From Undaria pinnatifida (lineage: Eukaryota; Sar; Phaeophyceae; Laminariales; Alariaceae): a stretch of 64,000 nt of DNA. Location of the stretch: NCBI GenBank assembly GCA_012845835.1, contig JABAKD010000023.1, positions 8,321,147-8,385,146 of the forward strand. Direction: 5' to 3'. Below, in pieces: positions 11,601 through 23,600 of the stretch. Both the position numbers and the translations under genes were made by a program. Within the stretch, counting starts at the first letter, position 1. Each line of letters begins with the position of its first letter. The notes under the pieces were generated by a model. It was not told where the DNA came from, did not search any database, and saw only the letters and a list, made by a program, of their open reading frames with translations.

Positions 11601-14600
11601 ATCCCATGGCCTGTACATAGAAACAAAAATCATCAAATTTTTTTTTGCGAAATTCGGGCGATTCTGGGCTAAAAAGCCTAGCCAATCAAGAAACGGTTTC
11701 AGCCAATAAGTGCTACCCTGGTGTCTCTATCGTAGCCTGGATGCCCCAATGTTTCATTTACAGTAGGGTGGTATCAAAACTGCTGCCGGCAGCTCCAGAG
11801 CAAGCCGTGCCCACTGCTGCTCTGACAGTTTTGAGAGTTTTTCGACAATCAACAAAAAACAGAAACGGACAGATTTTGTTATCAAGTGTAGTCTTAATTA
11901 TCATTCGTACTGTTTTGGTGTGTGTATGCCTGAAACGGAACAAAAAATAACCATTGTGGCAGGGAAGCACACAAATAAGAGAAAACGGAGCCGTACTTCT
12001 AGAATTACGTTGGGTGAAAAAAAAAATCGGAGCGCTATGATTTCTGTGCGAATCGAGAAAATGTGCCGTTTCCTTTTTTTTTTTCAACATAATTTTTCTT
12101 GGTTTTGGTATAGCCCCCATCCCCTGCCTCATTCCTTATGAAAAGTAGGGTGGGTAAGATATTGCATTTTTTTTGTGCTCCGCTGAATATGGTCATGTCA
12201 GTCAACTGGCCCTTTTTTTCGATATTTTTCGTATATAAGCCATGCACCCTACCCAAAGTATTGTATGTTTATGTATGCACACCCTGATCCCACCCCTCAC
12301 GATCTTCGGGCTGAGGTTAGGGCTTAGGCTTCTGGCAGGGTTGGGACCTGGTACCAGGTACATCGTAGTCGATAAAACCAGTGCAGGGTGTAGGCTGGTT
12401 CACGGGGAGTCCTCTCGATGCCCGGGGCGCCATCATGCAAGGAGAATAAGAGAAATTATACAAATTGTCATAGATGTAAATTAAAGTACTGAGATGTGGG
12501 GCATTGCCTTGTTGCCATGTATGGCATACGTGACCCCGGAGTCACGATCACATGCCAAGTTATTGTACCCGTTCGGAGAACCATGGGTTCCATCGCATCT
12601 CCTCAGATGTAACGGGTACACACACCAACACCAGTTATTATATCAAACTTGTCCCCAAGCATAAACCAATATATCGGTATATACCGCTCATAGAAACCTT
12701 TTAAAGCCGACCCACCCACGTGGGATTCGAACCCCAGAACCAACTCTATCAATAGCAGCGTTCGAGGGTAACCACTAGGTTGTAAATATGACTTTTTTCA
12801 ATTTTTCCAACATTTTTCTCCCTCTGAGGTCGCAAAGGGGTGTTGCAAAATGTGTATTTTCCAGTTTTTTTTTTTTCTTTTTTTTTCCCATTTTTGTCCG
12901 GGTTATACTCTTCTCGATGGTTTTTGCTGGTGTGTTTTCTTCTCATTGTGTGTGAGTGTGTTTGCTTTGTGTTTGTTGTTTTTCTCCACAGCAAAAAAAA
13001 CACGCTGTCTCGTCCTTTGGGCTGGCGATACATGTTTTTGTTTTGTCGACTGACCTCGGAATGCACTATGGGGGGGACTTGGATTTTGAGGTTGAAATAA
13101 TTCGCACATCTACACCAACCAGAGAGTATTCGGAATTTCCAATTTTTGGCGTTTTCGCCGACGCAAGTACCTGGCATGCCGTTGGAAGCTGTATTATACG
13201 GTGTGGGTCGTATGATAAGTGAGAACGGGGGTAACACTTTTTAACCAATTTTTTTCTGACTTTTCTTTTCTTGTCCATTTTTTCATTTTTTTTGTTCGTT
13301 CTTGTTTTTTCTTCATTCATTCTTTCTTTCCTGGTCTTCCTTTCTTTCGCATTCTTCCTTTTTTTTCCCTTCTTGTTTTTTTTTCATTCCTTGTTTCGTA
13401 TTATTCTTTTCGTTCTTCCTTATTCTTCTTTTCTTCCTTTCATATTCTTCGTTTCTTTCGTACTATTGTTTTATTTCTTCCTTGCTCGTAGATCTGGTGT
13501 GCTAGCCGTTTGCTCGTGGTCCCCCCCCCGCCCGCATTCATTGCGTTCGGCATCGCACACATAGCCCCTAGCCAATATATCACCTGCATTTTTTTGCTAT
13601 GTGTTACCTCTGGTAGTTTTGTTACCGCAGGGCTCGTCTCTCTCTGGGATAGGAGGAGCCAATGGCACGGACACTGGTTGCGCTATATATCCGTTAGACG
13701 CGTGCTACGATAGAGGCGCACCACTTTTTTTCTGACGTTTCTGAACTTAGGAGCGTAAGACCTCTCCCAAAAACTGGTTAAGGAGAAAAATAGAAACTGC
13801 CACCGGATGAAAAATCCCATGGCCTATAGGTACACAACGAGAAAAAACAAAAACAATGCCTGTTATTTCCGATGATTCAAGTTGAAAAACGTCAGAAGAA
13901 AAAGACCTCGCCCAAAAACTGATTTTGAAGAAAAATAGAAACTGCTACCGGATGACCCCCACCTTTAATTTAACAAATCCCATGGCCTATAGGTACACAA
14001 CGACAAAAAAACAAAAATAATGCCTTTAATTTCCGACGATTGTGCCTCGTCACTCAAAAAAAAAATCAGACGAAAAGTCCTGTCTCTATCGTAGCACGCG
14101 TTTTTTATATGGGTGGGGGTATCAGTTTAGTGCCAAGAACAAACACACACACTGACTGACTGGGCCACTCAACTGAAACAGCTACCTGGTACACAATATA
14201 TCCGGAAATATACAAAAAATACGATACACTACGTAGCAATTTTTTTTTTCAACACGATTGAATTTTGATGGGCACACGGACCCGTGCATGAAAATACGTG
14301 GAAGTGTGGTGAGCTTAACGCCTTCGCAACTGGAAATCCGTTTTTTGTTTTTGACAGGTTACTTGAAATTAGTGTAGGGATCTCGAGGTTTGGGGGTTCT
14401 GGTTTCCGAAGGGGTTACGCTTTAGTTTCCCCTATCCGCCGGAGGATGAACTGAAAAATCGTATAGTAGCAAATAATCGGTTTTTTGCTCTGTTATCTCG
14501 GATAGTTTTTTTGTTACCGCAGGGTTCGTTTTCCTTTAGGATAGGATAGGAGGGGCCATATTTTGGTACTATACGATATCTATAAGACACCATGAGATTG

Positions 14601-17600
14601 TTCAGCGGGCTCGGGCTGGACTTTCATTTTCCCCGACGTCACTAACTGTCAAAGATGTCGGGACGGCGATTTTCCAATAATTTTACTTGATTGCCCCCCA
14701 CACTACTAGATTTTAGTGTTGAGCGATCGGTTTAACACCCTTGACCGCTGGACGTTTTCCCTTGACAGGCCGTCATCTGACATCTCTGTTTTTTTTTTTC
14801 CAATATCTAGTAGGATGTAGTGTTAATCCCACAAGCCGCGGATAGAACTATACGCTGAACGCGTTGCGAGTCCGATGAGCAAACGCATACTCCTCTTTTG
14901 CCTACACGCACATTCCTTCAAAGGCATGCGATTCCCTTTCAAAATAATTCCTAGATGTTACGCCTTGTTAGGATCCCAGGGCAATACCATAACACTAGCC
15001 CACCCTGATAAGCCGTGTATGCAGAAATATGGAAGATTCGGAAAAGCACCGGTTCCACGGTCTAGAACACGACTCGAAGATGGAGCTCTTCGAAACCCAC
15101 TCCCACACCTCTACCCTGCGAGGCTACGAAGCCTCAGGAAAAGCTAAAGCGGAAAACCACAAACGAAGAACAGAAGACGGGAAACAGACTACAGGAAACC
15201 CCAGCGAATGGCGAAATCGACAGGCGCGAGAGCTATCACTTTCCGCAGATTAACGAGGGGAATGGGGCATACGGGGACTATCGAGGGGTCGACCCCCAAC
15301 CCGAACTTCCACCCCCCCCAGGCCCTGCCCCCCGTCCTCCGGGGTTTCCTCTTCGAGGCCGTCTGAAGTGGGACATCAGGGGAACAGAAAAGGGAACTCG
15401 GGGACTATCGAGGGGTCGACCCCCCCAATCGGAGCTTCCACCCCGCCCCCCCGTCCTCCGGGGTATCCTCTCTGAGGCCCTCTGGAACGGCATTCGACGC
15501 AATCTGCGGTAGAGGTGCACCACTATTTTTCTGAGGCAGCATACCTGAGGAGCTCCGTACCTCTCCCAAAAAGTGTATTCAGGAACGATTGAGCCTCGGG
15601 GTAAGGACAGGCACGGCAGACGCCGCGACAGCCGGTACCAGTGCTCCGAAGACGTGGAGAGCGCCGCGTCTTCCCCTGCGGAGGAAGTGATCGACGACGC
15701 GCTTGCCGCGAGTGAGGAGATGGACAACGACGCGCTCCCCTCTCGCGGAGGGGGAGACGGGGACGCGTCTCCAAAGAGCGCCTCCCCCCAGGCGACGGGT
15801 TTCCTGCAGCTCGAGGAGCAGGAGCCCTCTGGGCCGGCCCACGGGGAATATGTCGAGGGGTCGACCCCCCCAACCGTAGCTTCAACCCCCCCCCCCCCCA
15901 TCGTCCGGGATATCCTCTCTGAGGCCCTCTGGAACAGCATTCGACGCAAGCTACGGTAGAGGCGAACCACTATTTTTCTGAGGCATGTTACCTGGGGAGC
16001 TCCGTATTCCTCCCAAAAACTGATTTACGGGGGGGGGGAGAAAGCTCTACTGCACCCGATGGACAATTTTATGCCCGGGGTATGACAGGTAAACATATCA
16101 AAAAAAAAAAAAACGAAATTCCGAAATTCCGACGGTTTGGGGTTGTTATCCCCTTGAGAGCCCCCCCAAATCCCTCCCTATGTTAGCTTCAAGTAATAGC
16201 TTTCCCCCAAAGGAGTTTCCAATTGTAAATGCGTTACGAAGCCCAGTCATTCAGACACCATTTCACATTAACAGCGCTACCTCTATCGCCGCACGCGTCG
16301 TTCCTCCGGAGAGCGCTTACCCCGACCCGGGGGGGGGGGGCAAGGCAATTTCGTACATCGGGCGGTATCCTGTTTCAGAGGCCGTCAGTGAGGATACCCC
16401 GGAGCACGGGGGGTGGGGCCGAGGGTGGGCTGGAAGCTCCGGTTTGGGGGCTCTCCCCCTCGACATACTCCCCGTGGGCCGGCCCAGAGGGCTCTTGCTC
16501 CTCGAGCTGCAGGGAGCCCGTCGCCTGGGGGGAGGCGCTCAGGGGGAGACGCGTCCCCGTCCCCCCCCCCTCACAGTAGTAAAGAAAAAAGCCAGGCCTC
16601 GCTCCAAGGCCACATTGTTGGGCCTTTGATTCGTTGTGTCACGAGCATGTGGTGCGATTATTTCTCAGGCCTTTTCCCCTGAATGACGGAGCTTTTTTTT
16701 TTTTTGCCAAAATCGTCGGAATATCGTTGTTGTGTTGCACATCAGTTTTTTTTTGTTATGTGGCTAGGCCATGAGATTGATTGCCGGATTTTCTCTGCAA
16801 TTTGATGTGAGTCGACGAGGGAAGGAAGGGCTGAAGTCTGCTCGCGGCAACAATGATGGCGCGTACCGTAGTGGGTAGGGGAGAGCGAAGAGCCTGCTTA
16901 GTGGCCCTGGACCTGAGTTACCGTCTAGGAAGGGAGAATGAGAATGAGAAAGTGCCAAGATATTGGATGGGACGAGATAAATATATATACCAGGTATATA
17001 TAATATAAGAAAAATGTAGCATATTTTTTGTTTTATATCAGCTTTTGGGTGAGATATGGAGTTCGTCGAGCGAGGACCCTCGGGAAAAAAAAGGCGCACG
17101 TTGTGCCACGTATCATGTGGCACGTTTAAGCCAATTCCAACTCCTAAACTAATCCCACTGTAGCCTAACTCCGAGTACGTTGTCCCCTTGTCGGCAGTGG
17201 CGGTGCTGAAAGGGTTACTTAAAACCTGCTGTATGTAAAAAACCTCCTCGGAAGGTGCAGTGGTACCGATCCCCCCCATAAGGCACTTGGAATTCACGCG
17301 TGCTACGATAGAGGTACGTTGTAGCAGTTTTCGTCCGAAATGGTTTCTGCATGACGGGGGGCTCCTTAACCCTTTCAAAGCCCCAAAACACCTCCCCGTA
17401 CTAAATCCAAGTAATTTTGTCCCCGAAAACGGGTTTCCAGTTGTAAAGGCGTTAAGCCCAAAATCGTCGGAAATTATAGGTTATTTTTCTTTTTACGCAA
17501 TTTTTGTTGTATACCTGGCGCTAGGCCCTGGGATTTTTCATCCGGTATACACAGTAGTAGCGGCTTCATTTTCTTTCTCCATGACATCAGTTTTTGGGAG

Positions 17601-20600
17601 AGGTCTTGAGCTCCCGAATTGAGGAAACGTCAGAATCGTGGGAAATAGGTTATTTTTTTGTAACGCAATTTTCGTTGTATACCTAGCGCTAGGCCCTGGG
17701 ATTTTTCACCCGGTAGCTCGTCGCGGTTTTAGTTTTTTTCTCCAAATCAGTTTTTGCCTTAGATAGGTCTTAAGCTCCCAAATTGAGGCAACCTCAGAAT
17801 CGTCGGAAATAGGTTATTTTTTTTTTTACGCAATTTTCGTTGTAAACCTAGCGCTAGGCCCTGGGATTTTCACCCGGTAGCTCGTCGCGGTTTTGGTTTT
17901 TTTCTCCAAATCAGTTTTTGCCTTAGAGAGGTCTTAAGCTCCCAAATTGAGGCAACCTCAGAATCGTCGGAAATAGGTTATTTTTTTTTTAACGCAATTT
18001 TCGTTGTAAACCTAGCGCAAGGCCCTGGGATTTTTCACCCGGTAGCTCGTCGCGGTTTTAATTTTTTTCTCCAAATCATTTTTTGCCTTAGAGAGGTCTT
18101 GAGCTCCCAAATTAAGGAAACCTCAGAAAAAACGTGCCGCGCCTCTATCGGAGCCCGCGTCAATTGGTACGTAGAATCCTTTTTTTCGCTAACACCTTTT
18201 AAACTTGCGGCTTGCCAAAACTTGCTTGCCCAGATTATGGGACAGTAATCCAGTTGGAAGTTAAAACTGCCCCAACCCCACTTTTTAGGCCTTCCAGCCG
18301 AAAAAAGGGGCGCACCTCGACCATGTGCCATGCGTTACGTTTTAACCCATGTACAGTATGTAAAACATGTTTGGAAGGTTCGCTTGGGCCCGCCCCTCCC
18401 CAAAAGCACGTGGGATTCGTACGTGCAGCAGAAGCGTTTATCCTATGTATCTCTTTGGGAAGTTGTCTTTTGGCCGATAGTTGCTTGCACAGGGTTTGGG
18501 ACAATCCAGTTGGAAGGTAAAGCTGAGCCAACCCCCGCCCGTTTTTAGGAACGAAACCAGTTGCAATCAGAGACGGATTCCCTTTGCAAGGTAAGTACAT
18601 GACTATGTGATAACTCTTGAGAAATGCCGGGTAGGCAACATCATCCTGTTGCCACAGAGTGCTCAGCGTGCAGTACGACTGCTGTAGTACGGATTTACGA
18701 TATCGATCTACTTGTCGGAACTACCGTGGTTATAGCCCGTTCATCACTGAACCAACGTTTCGTTTAAAAAAAAAAAATGGAGTGAGAGCTCGAAAAATAA
18801 TTTGAGAAGGATAGCGAAGAGGTCGGGCGGATTTCAAAGATCGTTCATGCTGCCCAGACGATTTGTTTTACGTTGATGGGTGATGGTTGCCTTTCCGCGC
18901 GAATAACATGGACTAAGCAAAAACCTACGAACTCGTCTTTGTCGAGCAAATCTCGTACGGCTCCCACCCGGTACGATGGGCTAGACCATACATGTTTTGT
19001 TTTAGGGTATTTTTGCAATCCTCCGGGAGATGGGGGGGAAGTAAAGCTTAACGCCTTTGCAACTGGAGACCCGTTTGGGGGACAAAAATCCTTGGGTTTA
19101 GTGTATAGTGAGGGGTTTTGGGGGCCCTAAAGGGGGCTAAGAATGATACAGTACAAGTGCGCCTTTTTTTGCGGGGGACTCTTTTTTTTCGGAGCTCTTC
19201 ATCAAATACATCACCCTAGACCTGAATTTCCAGAGAGCGAAAAGTCCTTCCCGACAAACAATCCCATGGCCTAGGTGTCCAACGAAAAATCCTGCAAAAA
19301 GCAAGAAATAAGTTCGGATAACTTTGGGTTAAGGAGCCCCGTCAGCCAGGAACAGTTTTTTTTTTGTGAAAAAAAAAGTTACCTCTATCGAAGCACGCGC
19401 CTTTCTTTACATGGTCGTGCTTCAGTTGAACTCAATCGTATTCGCCAACCAGTGCCATTATAGCTGGCGTGTCCTTGCGGTTCCCGCGATAACGATAGCG
19501 CGAGCTGTCCCTGCCGGCGGTCCGAGTTGCTACTCCGGCAGCGCAAGCTGCCGTTGTGTACGGATGCGTGAGTATGTCAACCCGACCTGACCCCTGAGGA
19601 TCAGGTGCGGCGGAGGTAGCCACCCGGAACGGCATCGTTCCGGGTAGTGTGGGACTTGCGCAAGCTCGAACCCACTCCCTATGTACCGGCGGAGACCGTG
19701 ACTACGCCAGCAGCGCACGCTACCATTGCCCACGGATGCGTGAGCATGTCGACCCGACCCGTTCGCGGGGGCTTAGGTGCGGTGGGGATACCCACCCGCA
19801 AACGTCATCCTCTCGGGTAGTGTGGGACTTGCGCAAAAGCTCACCCACTAACAAACCCCCGGCCATGAGGAAACAGCCTTCCGCCGGACTTGGTCCAGTT
19901 ACGATCCACCCTACCCGTTTAAGCGTTGGTTCTTGATATACATGTCTGTCCTGAAAGATCTGGATGATCATGTGGGGGTCGGTGGTCTACATCCGGCGTA
20001 GACCGAAACTGCGACAGAGGTCGCCCTCTTTTCTGAACCATGTTCTGAAGGTGTGGCGCTCCTTGGCCCAAATCGTCGAAAGCGGGCAATTTTCCTTGAC
20101 GCGACTTTAGTTGTAAACCTAGGCCGTGAGACGTTTCATCCGGTAGCATTTTTTTTTTTTTTTTCATTAAATCGGTTTTTGGGGGAGGTCTTAAGAAGCG
20201 CTCCCAAAAATGAGGAGTAGTACTAAAAAAGCACGCACCTCTATCGTAGCCTGCGTCGGGTGTGGAACCTTGTCTAGACTAAGCTATGAGCTCGTTCAGG
20301 CTGGTCGGTGTTACCTGCTCGGTCACAAGGGCGGTGTGGCTGATTGTTTTCCCTTTTACTTTTCACAAGCGTGTAATCCTCTTGCTTTGTTACTCGCCAG
20401 GGTATTTGCGCCGTGGATAAATTGCTTTCCGCCTTGTTTTTACGAAATTTGTTGTCCCCTCGCTTTGTTACTTGCCGCCGGGTTACTTTCGCGGTGGCTA
20501 ATTGTGTTTCGCCTTTTAGTTTTTACAAGAATTTTGTCCCGTCCCTTTGCTGCTTGCCGGGTTGGTTGCGCGGTGGGTAATTGTTTTTCCCTCTGGTTTT

Positions 20601-23600
20601 TACAAAAGTGTCCACCTCTTGCTTTGTTAGTTACTTGCGAGGTTGGTTGTGCGTTGGGTAATTTTTTTCCCCATTCAGCTGTTACAAGAGTTTTTTCCTC
20701 TTGCTACTTGCGGGGTTAATTGCGCGGTGGCTATTTGTTTTTCCCTCTAGTCTTCACAAGTGTTTTGTCCCCTCCCGTTTCCACTGGCAACTCCCCTGGG
20801 ATTATAGGGCGGCCACAGTGGGGGAGCTCGAACTCGCGCAATCGAGCGTGGTTGTTTCGTTTTGTTTTGCCCACTACAATGGACCACCGGGTACACTAGC
20901 GTACAATGTTGGGGCTGGGGGGGGGGGGGGGTTACTCGTTTCTTGTATAGTCGTAGTATTATGACAATTGACCCTCGCGTCCGTATGATACGATGTCGGG
21001 ATGGAGCACGTCGAGTTTTCAACGACTGGGGTGCAACTTATGAGATCCTTTGGGCGCTCTGACTACTACTGCAGCAGCTGTTGCCGTAGTCGCCACAGCA
21101 GCAGCAACGGCGGCTTGTTGATCTGATGGCTGGTGACATACATTCAGCAGGGACTTTTGTTCTATTTTAGAATTTTTCGTTTTCACACGACAAACTATTC
21201 GATAACGATAATTATCGTTATCGTTCTCGTTATCGTTTCCGAAGTTTTTTTTACCTTGTCGTACCGAAAAGTAAAAAACGTTCTTTCATTTCGACATCCG
21301 ACACTTCTGATACTTGTCCAACTCCGTTGTGATAACTAATTTACCCCCCCCCTTTGTCACATGGAGACGGACCTCTCCCCCTCCTTGCAGTGACGTATCT
21401 GCACGGCCCAATGGACTACGCGAAAAAGCTGAAACTGCGATTTCGTGTAGCGGACCTGGCCTACCAGAAAGAAGAGATATACAAATACTTGTACAAGTAG
21501 TCGGGAGGAGGAGGGCGTGGCTACAAATATGTGCCCGTGTGGCACAACAATAGGGAGTAGGACTCACATAGTAAAAGAATGTGAATATACAAGGAGGAAC
21601 GGGATGCGTTAGAGGAGAAGATGGGGAAATTAGACGGGTGTGACATGGAAGAGTTTCATAATGGAGAGTAGCGAGAAAACGATCGCTATCCTTGGAGATA
21701 GATGGTGGCCGCAGACGGCGAAACAGGACGGGGATAGCATATAAGCAAACTGCTTCTATGTGATATATGGAAGAAGCATAATGAGCGCCCAAACGTTGGA
21801 AGTGTCTCTATCAGGAGTAAGAACGGTGCTTCGCCTCGAAAGGGGTGCGTGGTCAATGGTCAAATGACTAAGGCGAACAGTCAATGGTCAAATGACTAAG
21901 GCGAGCAGCAAACGAGCACGCCCCCCCCCTTCCTCCTTGCAGTGAGTGGGTAAGATGCAAATGCAACTCGTGAGATTATAACATAGCTCAGTCCGGCGTC
22001 TTGTTTCTCCAGGAGGTTGCTGTGCGTCATCACAGAAGTCGTGTTTGTAGTCAGTCTGCTGCCGGTGCTCGGTGACTTTGTATGCAACTCTATAGACGGC
22101 TGTTAGGTCGAGATTTTCGGCGAAAGTCGTCTTGCCGAGCTTTTTTGACCCAATAGCCCAAGCTCGCGAGCAATTTCGCTTGAGATGCCCATTATTTTCG
22201 TGTTTTCTCCGCGTATGCGGTAATAGTCTATGTAGGCTTTGGAAGTCACCGATTATGCGAATTTGACGTAAATAAGATCCGCGCACAAAACTGAGATGCT
22301 TTTTTCACGTAAATTATGGCGAATTTCGAAGAGCTTGAAGAAAACGTCGAAGCAAACCGCCCTGTCTACTGGACCAAAGTGTAACGCTGAGGGGGGCATA
22401 TCGTCTTTTTTGACGTTCCGACGAGTTGGGCTGGAAAAAAGTAAAAATGACCGCCAAATACAAGGGTCATATCTAACGAGACATTTTGGCATGTTTATTG
22501 CCAATTTGGCAAGTTTTTTTAAATTTGGACTTGCCACAATAGCAAAAATCCTGCCATAGTTTTTTTTTTTGATATTTTCGTTCCACTTCGTTGGCAGGTT
22601 CTTGGAAAGTGAGATTTGCCATTTCGTTTGCCATTTTAGGCCAATAACGCTAAGGCAAGGTTGTACAAACCAGACCACGCCACGACGCCCGATGCTAAAC
22701 TTGGTCTAACTCCTGTAATAGCGGGAGGTACGGAGGATACACGGTGTCATTGGCAGCAGCTACGATAGGGCTGACGACACTGGCCGTGAGACCCGCGTAG
22801 GTGCCACATGGGCGTCGTTTTGAGCGGGTGCTGAAACATCATCACAAACAGCAGCCGCCCCAGCTTTCCCTAGGCGAATTTGACCGGGCTGGAAGGACTG
22901 CCAACCTCTGAGGTACATGGACTGTGCGCCAGCACTTACTCCATAGAGAGCGTCGGTGTGCCGTTGGCTTCCTGCTGCTGCTGTGAGGAGTTTGGATAAA
23001 ATCTGAGGGAGTTCTGCTGACAAAAACTTGCCAAATATCCCAAAACTCGCCAAGTGCGCAGTGTTTCGCGATAGAAAATATTGTGGTCTTTTTGGAAAGT
23101 GTTGCCCATTTTTTCTTGCCGAAATTGCCAAGTTGTTGGAAATTTCGTTCGGTAGTTTGAAACGACTCTCACCACCGAAGTATCGGTAAGCAAACTACAC
23201 CAGGTGACGTGTGCTACTACAAGAGAAGTAGCGTTTTTTTTTTCTCCTGGCCAAAGCTACGGTTGGGGAGATGTTATGATGATGTTAGGATTTATCCCCC
23301 GTTTTTCTACCGAGCTGAGACACTCGCACGAGTGAGTCTGTACCTCACGGAGGAAATTAACTTGAGAGATTTATTTTTGGCGCAGCGTACGAGTAGCTTT
23401 TGCCATTCCATTGGGTATTCATATCGTTCTCTCTCTGTTTATTATACCAGCGCCAAGCTCTCAAAGGTTGCAAAGGGGCAGGGGGGTCGCTCGCGCGAGG
23501 GAGCGACCCCGCGAGCCACTGCAAGAAAAGGCTCCAAACGTGACACCCCCCTTCATGCCACTCGCCGAACACCTCACGGCGCCTGGCGCTTGGTGCAAGC

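Noticed and set aside
12705..12782. Possible tRNA gene on the minus strand
   Set aside because: T-arm pairs for only three base pairs and there is no 5' acceptor partner.
15278..15970. 230-codon minus-strand frame
   Set aside because: Shadow of the GC-rich repeated unit; the plus-strand frame has the more protein-like composition.
18550..18600. A 42-nt exon between cgtttttag and gtaagtac as a lactonase exon
   Set aside because: Good splice signals, but the length phase does not fit between exons 2 and 4 and the sequence does not match the family; 26794-26867 fits exactly.
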